DNA from: Christensenellaceae bacterium
GTDB lineage: Bacteria > Bacillota > Clostridia > Christensenellales > UBA1750
Assembly (NCBI GenBank): GCA_031287285.1
Contig: JAITTC010000030.1
Coordinates: forward strand, 1 to 7,606
DNA length: 7,606 nucleotides
Direction: 5' to 3'
In this document: piece after piece, positions 1 through 6,150 of the stretch
Layout: each line of letters starts with the position of its first letter
Numbering within the stretch: position 1 is the first letter of the stretch
Translations under genes and position numbers: made by a program
Notes under the pieces: generated by a model
Seen by the model: the letters and a program-made list of their open reading frames with translations, nothing else
Databases searched by the model: none
Told to the model about the DNA's origin: nothing

Positions 1-1400
1 GCTTCTTAAACGTGAGCTTAAACGCCGCGCGCTCCGTGGATGATCTGCTGAAGGCCGTGGAAGCCTTCATCGCCGCGCACCCGGGCGACGGGCCGGTTCG
101 CGGGCGCGGCTGGAACCAAGACCTTTGGGCCGAAAAGCGGCTGCCCACCAGGCAGGACCTCGACCTGGTCCAGACCGACCGGCCCATCGTGCTCAGCCGG
201 GTTTGCGGGCACATGGCGGTTTGCAACAGCGCGGCGCTCGAGTTCTTTGGCATTCTGGGGCACGAGGGCGTGCCTGGCGGCGACATCCTCACCGACGAAA
301 ATGGCCTGCCCAACGGCCTTTTAACCGAAACCGCCCAGTCCCTCGCCGCGCCGAGCGCCGAGGTCGATCTTCAAAGCGTCAAAGAGCGTCTCCGCTCCGC
401 CATGGCGCACGCAGCCTCCAAGGGGCTGACCGCCGCGCATAGCGACGACTTCCCTCCGTCGTTGAGCGGCGCCGAAACCGTCATGTGGGCCTATGCGGAG
501 CTCGAAAGCGAGGGCGCCATGCCGCTGCGCGTCTTCCAGCAGGCGCATTTCCGCTCGGCGGAGGCGCTGCAGGCCTTCCTGGCCAAGGGCTATGGCTACG
601 ATACGGCAAAAGGCGAGCTTTATAAGGTCAAATCCTTAAAAATGCTGGCCGACGGCTCCTTGGGCGCGCGCACGGCGGCGCTTCGAGGCGAGTATGCGGA
701 CGCGCCGGGCGAAAGCGGCACCGCTATCTATACCCAGGAGGAGCTCGACGCCATGGTCTTGCTCGCGCACGAAAACGGCCTGCCCGTTTCGATTCACGCC
801 ATCGGCGACCGCGCGATGGACATGGTGCTCGGCGCCGTCGAGCGCGCGCAGAAGGCCTTCCCGGGCATTTCGCCCCAGCACGGCGTCATCCACTGCCAGA
901 TCACCGACGAAGCCCTGCTCGACCGCTTTGCGGCCCTGCACGTGCAGGCGCTGGTGCAGCCGGTTTTTCTCGAATACGACGCCCACATCGTGGACGCCCG
1001 CGTGGGGGCGGCCCTTGCCTCCACTTCCTACAACTGGGACGGCTTCTTAAAGCGCGGTGTGAACGTATCCGGCGGCTCCGACTGCCCGGTCGAGCCGCTC
1101 GACCCGCTTCTGAACCTCTATTGCGCCATCGCGCGCAGGGACTTTGAGCAAAAGCCCGAAAATGGCTGCTACCCGGAGCACTGCCTTTCCCCCTGGGACG
1201 CGGTCGCTCTCTTTACGGTAAACGCGGCCAGGGCCGTGGGCGAAGGAGGCATTCGGGGGCAAATTCGGCCCGGCATGCTGGCTGATCTCAGCGTCTTTGA
1301 CGTCGACCCCTTCGGCGATGAGCCGGCAAAGCTCCTTACCGGCCGCGCGCTGATGACCCTCCTTGGAGGAAAAGCGGTTTTCCGCGCCGAAAGGCCTTAA
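1..1400 (+). CDS. YtcJ-like amidohydrolase (amidohydrolase_3 family), 5' end outside window
   Basis: This is the C-terminal part, about 465 residues, of a metal-dependent amidohydrolase of the YtcJ / N-substituted formamide deformylase type; substrate unknown, presumably cytoplasmic. The frame is open to the left edge (from base 3 it reads F-L-N-V-S-L-N). The GTG at 12 is therefore an internal Val, and roughly 70-90 N-terminal residues, including the H-x-H metal motif, lie outside the window. Visible family signatures in order are GRGWNQDLW (about 105-130), KMLADGSLGARTAAL (about 640-685), SIHAIGDRAMD with its His at 794-796, HGVIHCQ with His at 879-881 and 891-893, and GGSDCPVEP with Asp at 1080-1082. 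The usual C-terminal GQIRPGMLADLSVFD strand that closes the barrel follows. The domain is intact within the window and ends in TAA at 1398-1400. The last 137 bp recur downstream at 1421-1557. Family assignment is secure; substrate cannot be inferred. Confidence 0.93.
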   Translation, partial: FLNVSLNAARSVDDLLKAVEAFIAAHPGDGPVRGRGWNQDLWAEKRLPTRQDLDLVQTDRPIVLSRVCGHMAVCNSAALEFFGILGHEGVPGGDILTDENGLPNGLLTETAQSLAAPSAEVDLQSVKERLRSAMAHAASKGLTAAHSDDFPPSLSGAETVMWAYAELESEGAMPLRVFQQAHFRSAEALQAFLAKGYGYDTAKGELYKVKSLKMLADGSLGARTAALRGEYADAPGESGTAIYTQEELDAMVLLAHENGLPVSIHAIGDRAMDMVLGAVERAQKAFPGISPQHGVIHCQITDEALLDRFAALHVQALVQPVFLEYDAHIVDARVGAALASTSYNWDGFLKRGVNVSGGSDCPVEPLDPLLNLYCAIARRDFEQKPENGCYPEHCLSPWDAVALFTVNAARAVGEGGIRGQIRPGMLADLSVFDVDPFGDEPAKLLTGRALMTLLGGKAVFRAERP

Positions 1401-1557
1401 AGCCGCCGCCTTGCCCGCAATCGGCCCGGCACGCTGGCTGATCTCAGCGTCTTTGACGTCGACCCCTTCGGCGACGAGCCGGCAAAGCTCCTCGGCGGCC
1501 GCGCGCTGATGACCCTCTTTGGGGGAAAAACGGTTTTCCGCGCCGAAAAGCCTTAAA
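1265..1557 (+). repeat. Direct repeat pair, 137 bp each (1265-1401 and 1421-1557)
   Basis: Bases 1265-1401 and 1421-1557 align without gaps at a constant offset of 156 bp. I count 9 differences in 137 positions, about 93% identity. The 156-bp offset equals exactly 52 codons, so both copies lie in the same frame and end at matching TAA codons (1398-1400 and 1554-1556). Similarity stops abruptly at the left boundary: 1245-1264 and 1401-1420 match no better than chance. The first copy is the live 3' end of the amidohydrolase gene. Confidence 0.95.
1419..1556 (+). pseudogene. Orphan C-terminal fragment of a second amidohydrolase copy
   Basis: This encodes N-RPGTLADLSVFDVDPF and onward to AEKP-stop, matching the last 45 residues of the upstream amidohydrolase with five amino-acid changes (Met to Thr, Thr to Gly, Leu to Phe, Ala to Thr, Arg to Lys) and three silent changes. 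The frame is open back to the TAA at 1400, but there is no ATG, GTG or TTG with a ribosome binding site before it. The piece could be translated only by readthrough of that stop. It carries just the closing strand of the fold and none of the catalytic residues, so it should be inactive. It is most simply the remnant of a tandem paralogue whose front part was deleted, or a local duplication of the gene end. The replacement-rich change pattern suits relaxed selection or an already diverged paralogue. Confidence 0.85.
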
Positions 1558-1619
1558 TCCCGGCGGCCCTCAGCCCTTTGCAAGGAACTTGGGGCACAGC
1601 GCTTGAAAGAAGAATCCTT

Positions 1620-2036
1620 ATGCGCGAAGAACTCATTGCCCGCGCGGGCGAAATGGTTTCGCGTTCCCTCCGTGGAAGCGGCTGCTGCACCCTGGCGCTT
1701 CTGGATGAAGATGGCTGCCCGCATGCCTCCACGATCACGCCCTCCGCGGTCGATGGGATTCGCACCGTCTATCTTTGCACGGGCTTGGGGTCCAGAACCG
1801 CAAGCATCTCGGCGTGCAGCAAGGCCAGCCTTTGCTTTAACTCGATGGAATACAACGTTACGCTCCTTGGCAGCGTCGAGGTTTCAACCGATGCCGCGCT
1901 GAAGCGCGAAATGTGGTATGACGGGCTGAAAAACCACTTTTCGGGGCCAGAAGACGAGGGCTATTGCGTCTTCAGGTTCCAAACCGAGCGCTACAGCCTA
2001 CTGGCCTGTTGGCAGCAAGCGCGCGGGCGGCTTTAA
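1620..2036 (+). CDS. Pyridoxamine 5'-phosphate oxidase-like (PNPOx-like) FMN-binding split-barrel protein
   Basis: A 138-residue protein of the small PNPOx-like / general-stress-protein-26-type flavin split-barrel superfamily. Such proteins usually bind FMN or F420 as homodimers in the cytoplasm, and many have no known substrate. Supporting segments are HASTITPSAVDGIRTVYLCT (35-54), the strand pair KASLCFNSMEYNVTLLGSVEV (68-88), KREMWYDGLKNHFSGPEDEGY (95-115) and the closing strand VFRFQTERYSLL (117-128). A full-length small family member is typically about 130-150 aa, so it appears complete. The ATG at 1620 is chosen because it is preceded by the purine-rich run GAAAGAAGAA (1605-1614). The TTG at 1578 is in frame but has no ribosome binding site and adds 14 unconserved residues. 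The ACW near the C-terminus differs from the VDW that, from memory, is commoner in relatives. The gene lies 63 bp after the amidohydrolase remnant and is followed by a decayed relative of itself. Confidence 0.88.
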   Translation: MREELIARAGEMVSRSLRGSGCCTLALLDEDGCPHASTITPSAVDGIRTVYLCTGLGSRTASISACSKASLCFNSMEYNVTLLGSVEVSTDAALKREMWYDGLKNHFSGPEDEGYCVFRFQTERYSLLACWQQARGRL

Positions 2037-2118
2037 GGGCGCCTGCGCCCCACCCGCCCCTCCTTGCGGGGCTTGAGCAACCCCGCTCGGGAAGAGATCA
2101 GACCTGCGCGAAGAGCCC

Positions 2119-2276
2119 TCTACGGCCGCCGAAATCCCAGCACGCGGCGAGGCCCGCCTCTGCTTTCGCTCTGCGGAATACAAACCCACGGGCGAAGGCT
2201 ACCCCAGCTCTCAAGCCCCAAATTAGCGCTATGGAGCCAGCTGGTCGATTGGCAGCAGGCGCCGGCGGGCGCGCTC
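2119..2276 (+). pseudogene. Decayed fragment of a second PNPOx-like gene
   Basis: Read by eye against the intact gene at 1620-2036. Codons from 2119 give STAAEIPARGEARLCFRSAEY, matching residues 58-78 of the intact protein at 11 of 21 positions. Bases 2152-2183 match 1825-1856 at 25 of 32. About 90 bp (30 codons) is then missing. The register resumes at E-G-Y (from 2194) and continues to P-N-stop-R-Y, where TAG at 2224-2226 stands in place of the Glu codon before Arg-Tyr. A 2-nt insertion after the Tyr codon shifts the frame, after which SQLVDWQQAPAG follows (intact gene: SLLACWQQARG). So there are three independent lesions: a deletion, a nonsense codon and a frameshift. The retained V-D-W suggests an old paralogue rather than a recent copy of the intact neighbour. 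The 5' half is not recognisable in 2037-2118. Confidence 0.72.
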
Positions 2277-2295
2277 CCCTCCCCGCGCGCAGCGC

Positions 2296-2332
2296 AAAAA
2301 AGGAATGCCGAGGTTAACACCCCGGCATTCCT
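2296..2332 (-). terminator. Strong intrinsic terminator of ppdK
   Basis: Read on the - strand, a 10-bp perfect stem (2323-2332 with 2301-2310) extends inward through a G-U pair and three more pairs to a GUUA tetraloop, giving about 14 bp in all. Six U residues (2301-2296) follow. It begins 22 nt after the ppdK stop. The + strand side has only a mixed U-rich tail (CUUCAUUUUA), so it may stop convergent + strand transcripts less efficiently. Confidence 0.93.
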
Positions 2333-2353
2333 TCATTTTAAGGCTCGATTTGC

Positions 2354-4984
2354 TTAATTCTTATCCGCAATCGCGGCCTGCGCTGCAGCGAGCCTGGCGA
2401 TCGGGACGCGGAATGGCGAACAGGAAACGTAGTCAAGCCCGATCTTGTGGCAGAACACGACGGAAGACGGGTCGCCGCCATGCTCGCCGCAGATGCCCAG
2501 CTTGATGTTCGGGCGCACGCTGCGGCCCTTCTGAACGGCGATCTCCATGAGCTGGCCGACGCCTTCCTGATCCACGCGGGCGAAGGGATCCTGCTCGAAG
2601 ACCTTCTTGGCATAATACTCCTCGAGGAACTTGCCCGCGTCATCGCGCGAGAAGGCGAAGGTCGTCTGCGTGAGGTCGTTCGTGCCGAACGAGAAGAACT
2701 CGGCCTGCGCCGCGATCTTGTCGGCGGTCAGCGCCGCGCGCGGCACCTCGATCATGGTGCCGACGTGGTATTCCAGCGTCGCGCCCTTTTCCTGCATCAC
2801 GGCCTTTGCGGTCTCGTCCACAACCTTCTTGACGAACGAGAACTCCTTGATGTCGCTGACCAAGGGGATCATGATCTCGGGCACGATGTTGTAGCCCTTG
2901 CTCTTGTTGACGTTAATCGCTGCCTCGATAACGGCGCGGGTCTGCATCTCGGCGATCTCTGGGAAGGAAACGGCAAGGCGGCAGCCGCGATGGCCCAGCA
3001 TGGGGTTAAACTCGTGCAGGGACTCGATCTTGGCCTTGACCTCGCCCGCGCTCACGCCAAGCTCGCGGGCCACGCCCGAAATCGCGGTTTCATCGCCGAT
3101 GGTGGGCAGGAACTCATGCAGGGGCGGGTCGAGGAAGCGGATGGTGACCGGGCGGCCTTCCATCGCCTCGTAGATGCCCTCAAAATCGCCGCGCTGCATC
3201 GGCAAAAGCTTGGCCAGCGCGTTCTTGCGCTGCTCTAAGGTCGAGGAAATGATCATTTCGCGCACGGCCGCGATCCTGTCTGCCTCAAAAAACATGTGCT
3301 CGGTGCGGCAAAGGCCGATGCCCTCCGCGCCGAAGCGAACGGCCACCGCGGCGTCGTTCGGGGTGTCTGCATTCGTGCGGACCTTCAGCTTGCGGGCTGC
3401 GTCAGCCCAGCCCATCAGGCGGGCAAAGTCGCCGGATACGTCGGCATCGACCGTGTCGATCGCGGAATCATACACCTTGCCGGTGGAGCCGTCGATCGAG
3501 AACCAGTCGCCTGCCTGATAGACCTTATCGCCGATGGTGAGCGTCTGCGCGGCCTCGTTGATGCTCAGCGCGCCGCAGCCGACTACGGCGCAGGTGCCCA
3601 TGCCGCGCGCCACAACCGCCGCGTGGGAGGTCATGCCGCCGCGGGCGGTCAAAATGCCCTGGGCGTTCGCCATGCCCTCGATGTCTTCAGGCGAGGTTTC
3701 CAGGCGCACAAGAAGAACCTTCTTGCCGCTCTTGGCCTGCTGAACGGCCTCCGGCGCGGTGAAGTAAATCTGGCCGGTGGCGGCGCCGGGGGAAGCCGGC
3801 AGGCCGGTGGCCACGGGAATGGCCTTCTTCAGCTTATCGGCGTCAAACTGCGGGTGCAGAAGGGCGTCGAGCTGGCGGGGTTCAACCTTCATAACGGCTT
3901 CGTCTGTCGTGAGCATGCCTTCGTCGACCAAATCCACCGCGATCTTCAGCGCGGCCGCCGCGGTGCGCTTACCGTTGCGGGTCTGGAGCATATAGAGCTT
4001 GCCGCGCTCGATGGTAAACTCCATATCCTGCATGTCGCGATAGTGCTTTTCGAGGATGTCTGCGGTCTTGACGAACTGGGCATAGACCTCGGGCATGTCC
4101 TGCTCCAGAACGGAAATAGGCTTCGGGGTGCGGATGCCGGCCACGACGTCCTCGCCCTGGGCGTTGATGAGGTATTCGCCGTAAAGCTTATCTTCGCCGG
4201 TAGCCGGGTTGCGCGTGAAGGCCACGCCGGTGCCAGAATCATTGCCCATGTTGCCAAAGACCATGGCCTGCACGTTGACGGCGGTGCCCCAAGAGGCAGG
4301 GATGTCGTTCATGCGGCGGTAGTAGATGGCGCGGTCGTTGTTCCACGAGCGGAACACGGCCTTGATGGACTCCAGCAGCTGCGTCCTCGGGTCCTGCGGG
4401 AACTCAGCGCCCTTTTCCTTGAGGTAAAGCGCCTTGAACTTCGTAACGACTTCCTTCAGGTTCTCGGCGGTCAGGTCCGTGTCGAACTTGGCGCCGTTTT
4501 CTTCTTTCACCTCGTCTAAAATCGCCTCGAACTTAGGCTTGCCGACCTCCATCACGACGTCTGAAAACATCTGGATAAAACGGCGGTAGGAGTCATAGGC
4601 GAAGCGCTCGTTGCCGGTGAGCAGCGCCAGGCCCTGCACCGCGGTATCGTTCAGCCCCAGGTTCAGGATCGTGTCCATCATGCCGGGCATCGACGCGCGC
4701 GCGCCGGAGCGCACCGAAACGAGGAAGGGATCCTTCAAATCACCGAACTTCTTGCCGATGGCCTCCTCGGTCTTGGCCAGCATCTGGTAGATTTCGGCCT
4801 CGATTTCGGGGGCGATGACCTCGCCGTCTTCATAATAGCGGGTGCAGGCCTCGGTCGTCACGGTGAAGCCTTGCGGCACCGGCAGCCCAAGGGTCGACAT
4901 TTCGGCCAGATTGGCGCCCTTGCCGCCCAAGAGGTTCTTCATGGACGCATTGCCTTCCTTGAAAAGATAGACATACTTTGCCAT
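2354..4984 (-). CDS. ppdK: Pyruvate,phosphate dikinase
   Basis: An 876-residue PPDK, full length for the bacterial family (about 870-880 aa). It catalyses ATP + pyruvate + Pi to and from AMP + PEP + PPi in the cytoplasm. In PPi-using anaerobes it often runs toward pyruvate and ATP. Domains in order: the N-terminal nucleotide-binding domain (about 1-340, with GGKGANLAEM at 20-29 and LQTRNGKRT at 333-341); the swivelling phosphohistidine domain (about 390-510) with catalytic His454 in GGMTSHAAVVARGMG; and the C-terminal PEP/pyruvate barrel (about 520-876) with LCRTEHMFF at 558-566, GTNDLTQ at 767-773 and catalytic Cys832 in GICGEHGGDPSS. All key residues are present. The start at 4984 is chosen because MAKYVYLF is the conserved N-terminus and GGAGG lies 10 nt upstream. 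An in-frame start at 5122 would lie inside the promoter. No dikinase regulatory kinase gene is nearby. The gene has its own promoter and terminator. Confidence 0.98.
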   Translation of the reverse strand: MAKYVYLFKEGNASMKNLLGGKGANLAEMSTLGLPVPQGFTVTTEACTRYYEDGEVIAPEIEAEIYQMLAKTEEAIGKKFGDLKDPFLVSVRSGARASMPGMMDTILNLGLNDTAVQGLALLTGNERFAYDSYRRFIQMFSDVVMEVGKPKFEAILDEVKEENGAKFDTDLTAENLKEVVTKFKALYLKEKGAEFPQDPRTQLLESIKAVFRSWNNDRAIYYRRMNDIPASWGTAVNVQAMVFGNMGNDSGTGVAFTRNPATGEDKLYGEYLINAQGEDVVAGIRTPKPISVLEQDMPEVYAQFVKTADILEKHYRDMQDMEFTIERGKLYMLQTRNGKRTAAAALKIAVDLVDEGMLTTDEAVMKVEPRQLDALLHPQFDADKLKKAIPVATGLPASPGAATGQIYFTAPEAVQQAKSGKKVLLVRLETSPEDIEGMANAQGILTARGGMTSHAAVVARGMGTCAVVGCGALSINEAAQTLTIGDKVYQAGDWFSIDGSTGKVYDSAIDTVDADVSGDFARLMGWADAARKLKVRTNADTPNDAAVAVRFGAEGIGLCRTEHMFFEADRIAAVREMIISSTLEQRKNALAKLLPMQRGDFEGIYEAMEGRPVTIRFLDPPLHEFLPTIGDETAISGVARELGVSAGEVKAKIESLHEFNPMLGHRGCRLAVSFPEIAEMQTRAVIEAAINVNKSKGYNIVPEIMIPLVSDIKEFSFVKKVVDETAKAVMQEKGATLEYHVGTMIEVPRAALTADKIAAQAEFFSFGTNDLTQTTFAFSRDDAGKFLEEYYAKKVFEQDPFARVDQEGVGQLMEIAVQKGRSVRPNIKLGICGEHGGDPSSVVFCHKIGLDYVSCSPFRVPIARLAAAQAAIADKN

Positions 4985-4994
4985 TGGGGTTTTG

Positions 4995-4999
4995 CCTCC
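4995..4999 (-). promoter_or_regulatory. Ribosome binding site of ppdK
   Basis: GGAGG on the - strand with a 10-nt spacer to the ATG at 4984. It fixes this start against the longer reading frame that opens at 5122. Confidence 0.85.
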
Positions 5000-5019
5000 G
5001 TTCGTAAAATATATGCAGT

Positions 5020-5039
5020 TCTTACACAGCCGCGTAAGA
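5020..5039 (-). other. Small leader hairpin upstream of the ppdK ribosome binding site
   Basis: In the - strand transcript, UCUUAC (5039-5034) pairs with GUAAGA (5025-5020), plus one G-U pair, around a short GC-rich loop. It is 20 nt upstream of the Shine-Dalgarno sequence and does not sequester it. It could be a 5'-end stabilising stem or be meaningless. Confidence 0.3.
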
Positions 5040-5093
5040 GGGAAGTCCTTGCGCCTCCTCGGATTTGTTCCTGGCGGACGCTCAGCCTTCGCC

Positions 5094-5122
5094 ATTATAT
5101 ATGATGTAACTCCAAACCGCAA
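5094..5122 (-). promoter_or_regulatory. Sigma-70/SigA-type promoter of ppdK
   Basis: On the - strand, TTGCGG (5122-5117) and a perfect TATAAT (5099-5094) are separated by exactly 17 bp. An A6 tract just upstream of the -35 box (5129-5124) resembles an UP element. The -35 matches TTGACA at only three of six bases, so the exact -10 and the A-tract probably carry the strength. Predicted transcription start is about 5087, giving a leader of about 100 nt. Confidence 0.82.
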
Positions 5123-5133
5123 GTTTTTTCATC

Positions 5134-5153
5134 GGGCGCTTCCCCTGGCGCCC
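5134..5153. promoter_or_regulatory. GC-rich inverted repeat upstream of the ppdK -35 box
   Basis: GGGCGC (5134-5139) and GCGCCC (5148-5153) form a perfect 6-bp inverted repeat around 8 nt. It lies 11 bp upstream of the -35 hexamer, beyond the A-tract. No T-run follows on either strand, so it is not a typical terminator. A regulator-binding site is possible but unproven. Confidence 0.35.
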
Positions 5154-5217
5154 AAGGCCTGAATTTCGGCCCTCCGGGCTGTTCTAGGCAGTGTTTTTCA
5201 CCCCGCTCTTATCCGTT

Positions 5218-5232
5218 TTTTCATTATGAAAA
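5218..5232. promoter_or_regulatory. AT-rich palindrome, possible operator
   Basis: TTTTCATTATGAAAA is a perfect 7-bp inverted repeat around one central base, standing out in a GC-rich background. It is about 95 bp upstream of the ppdK -35 box. I recognise no specific regulator consensus in it. Confidence 0.3.
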
Positions 5233-5421
5233 CAAAACCTTATGCAAGCGATGCCACGGCCCCGATTTGCAAGCTTAGCTGCGCCATACTGCAATAACGC
5301 AGGCCCGCAAGCACGCGGGGCCCTCAAAATCCCCATGCGCTTCGGCGCGCTTTCATCAGCGCTTTTCGCTATTTTGGCTTTTTTCAGGCCTTTTCATGCA
5401 AAAATAACGGCAGAAATAAGA

Positions 5422-5448
5422 AAAACCCTTAGAAAAACCCAGGGCTTT
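5422..5448 (-). terminator. Weak terminator candidate overlapping the PHP gene stop
   Basis: On the - strand, AAAGCCCU (5448-5441) can pair with AGGGUUUU (5429-5422) through seven Watson-Crick pairs and one G-U pair, with an 11-nt loop. A U-rich run (5421-5412, mixed with C and A) follows. The TAA stop (5431-5429) straddles the loop and the 3' arm of the stem, and the U-tract is used partly for pairing, so efficiency is doubtful. Confidence 0.35.
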
Positions 5449-6148
5449 CATGCACATGCGCGCTCAAATACGCGAAGAGCGATTCCAGGCTCTTCTCTTC
5501 AAAGCGCAGGTAAAACTCCCTCTCGGAAATGTCGCCCAGCTGGTGCGCATCCGAAGAATTTAACAAAAGATAGTCGCCGGTGTCGGCCTGAAGCGGCATC
5601 TTCTTGAAGACCTCCACGGCGGCATAGGGCCGATTCAGAGGCAAAAAGCCCAAATTCGAGATCATGGAATTGGCTTTTTTATTGATGTGCGCGGGCACGC
5701 AGAGCCCGCCGAAACCCCGCGCCAGCGGAAGGAGTTCCTCCACGCCAAAGCTCGAGGCCTGGATGAGCAGGGGCTCGATTTCGCCCAAAAACGCATCGTT
5801 TTCGTCCAAAATGAGCTGATTTCCGAAGAGCGCCTTGTTATTGGGCAAAAACAGCGTTTTTTGCACGACTTCGCCGAAGGCGGCAGCCTCCTCAAGCCCC
5901 TTGAAGTAGCAGAGCATGTGCACTTCCTCGCGCGTGGTGACCTCTAGGCCGGGCAGCAGCACGATGCCGTATTGCTCCGCGACCTTCGCGGCAGCAGGCA
6001 GGTTCTGCCAGGCATTGTGGTCGGTGATCGCCACCGCGTCCAGGCCCTTTAAATGGGCCATCCCAAGGATGTTGTTCGGCGTCATGTCGTCGTCCGCGCA
6101 GGGCGAAAGGCAGCTGTGGATGTGCAAATCCACCGCAAACGAGGCCAT
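5429..6148 (-). CDS. PHP-domain metal-dependent phosphoesterase
   Basis: A 239-residue stand-alone PHP (polymerase and histidinol phosphatase) domain protein, likely a metal-dependent phosphoesterase in the cytoplasm; substrate unknown. The ligand motifs are complete: DLHIHSCLSPCADDDM with His9 and His11, AITDHN with Asp43 and His44, GLEVTTREEVHML with Glu69 and His77, VPAHINK with His154, and NSSDAHQ with Asp200 and His202. The HSCLSPCADDDMTP signature fits the clostridial subgroup often found beside DRTGG-like proteins and hydrogenase genes. The start at 6148 is chosen because the domain begins at once (MASFAVDLHIHS) and the ATG lies 2 nt after the upstream stop, with AAGGG as a modest ribosome binding site. 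An in-frame start at 6223 would read 25 basic residues inside the preceding gene. Translational coupling is likely. It is the last gene of the run. Confidence 0.92.
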   Translation of the reverse strand: MASFAVDLHIHSCLSPCADDDMTPNNILGMAHLKGLDAVAITDHNAWQNLPAAAKVAEQYGIVLLPGLEVTTREEVHMLCYFKGLEEAAAFGEVVQKTLFLPNNKALFGNQLILDENDAFLGEIEPLLIQASSFGVEELLPLARGFGGLCVPAHINKKANSMISNLGFLPLNRPYAAVEVFKKMPLQADTGDYLLLNSSDAHQLGDISEREFYLRFEEKSLESLFAYLSAHVHESPGFF

Positions 6149-6150
6149 CT

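Larger units (their letters stand above)
5123..5428. other. Non-coding spacer between the PHP gene and the ppdK promoter
   Basis: A stretch of 306 bp with no gene that I can support. It holds an inverted repeat next to the ppdK promoter (5134-5153) and an AT-rich palindrome (5218-5232). It also has several short GC-rich inverted repeats (for example around 5301-5323, with one bulge) that lack T-tracts on their 3' sides, and T/A-rich sequence just after the PHP stop. No tRNA-like fold or riboswitch pattern that I recognise is present. Confidence 0.6.

Noticed and set aside
12..14. GTG as start of the amidohydrolase
   Set aside because: The frame continues to the left edge with family-like residues and the essential N-terminal metal motif is missing, so the gene is cut by the window. 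The GTG at 7589 in rho is rejected for the same reason.
1047..1724. Long - strand reading frame with an internal tandem amino-acid repeat
   Set aside because: It is antisense to the amidohydrolase end. The apparent protein repeat is only the 137-bp DNA duplication read backwards, and it resembles no known family.
2056..2072. GCCCC/GGGGC hairpin after the PNPOx-like gene as a terminator
   Set aside because: Only 5 bp with a 7-nt loop and no T-run on either side.
3296..4519. Reading frame of about 400 codons on the + strand opposite ppdK
   Set aside because: A GC-rich shadow frame. ppdK on the other strand is conserved throughout, and the frame has no ribosome binding site or recognisable motif. 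The same applies to the frame at 2447-3238.
4985..5122. 46-residue N-terminal extension of PPDK
   Set aside because: It overlaps the -35/-10 promoter and the leader, is unlike PPDK N-termini, and the internal ATG at 4984 has a good ribosome binding site.
5347..5366. GCGCT/AGCGC hairpin followed by TTTT on the + strand
   Set aside because: The stem is only 5 bp, the T-run is 4, and no + strand gene leads into it.
5242..5607. Reading frame of 121 codons on the + strand with a short hydrophobic stretch
   Set aside because: It runs antisense into the conserved PHP gene, lacks a ribosome binding site and shows no family features.
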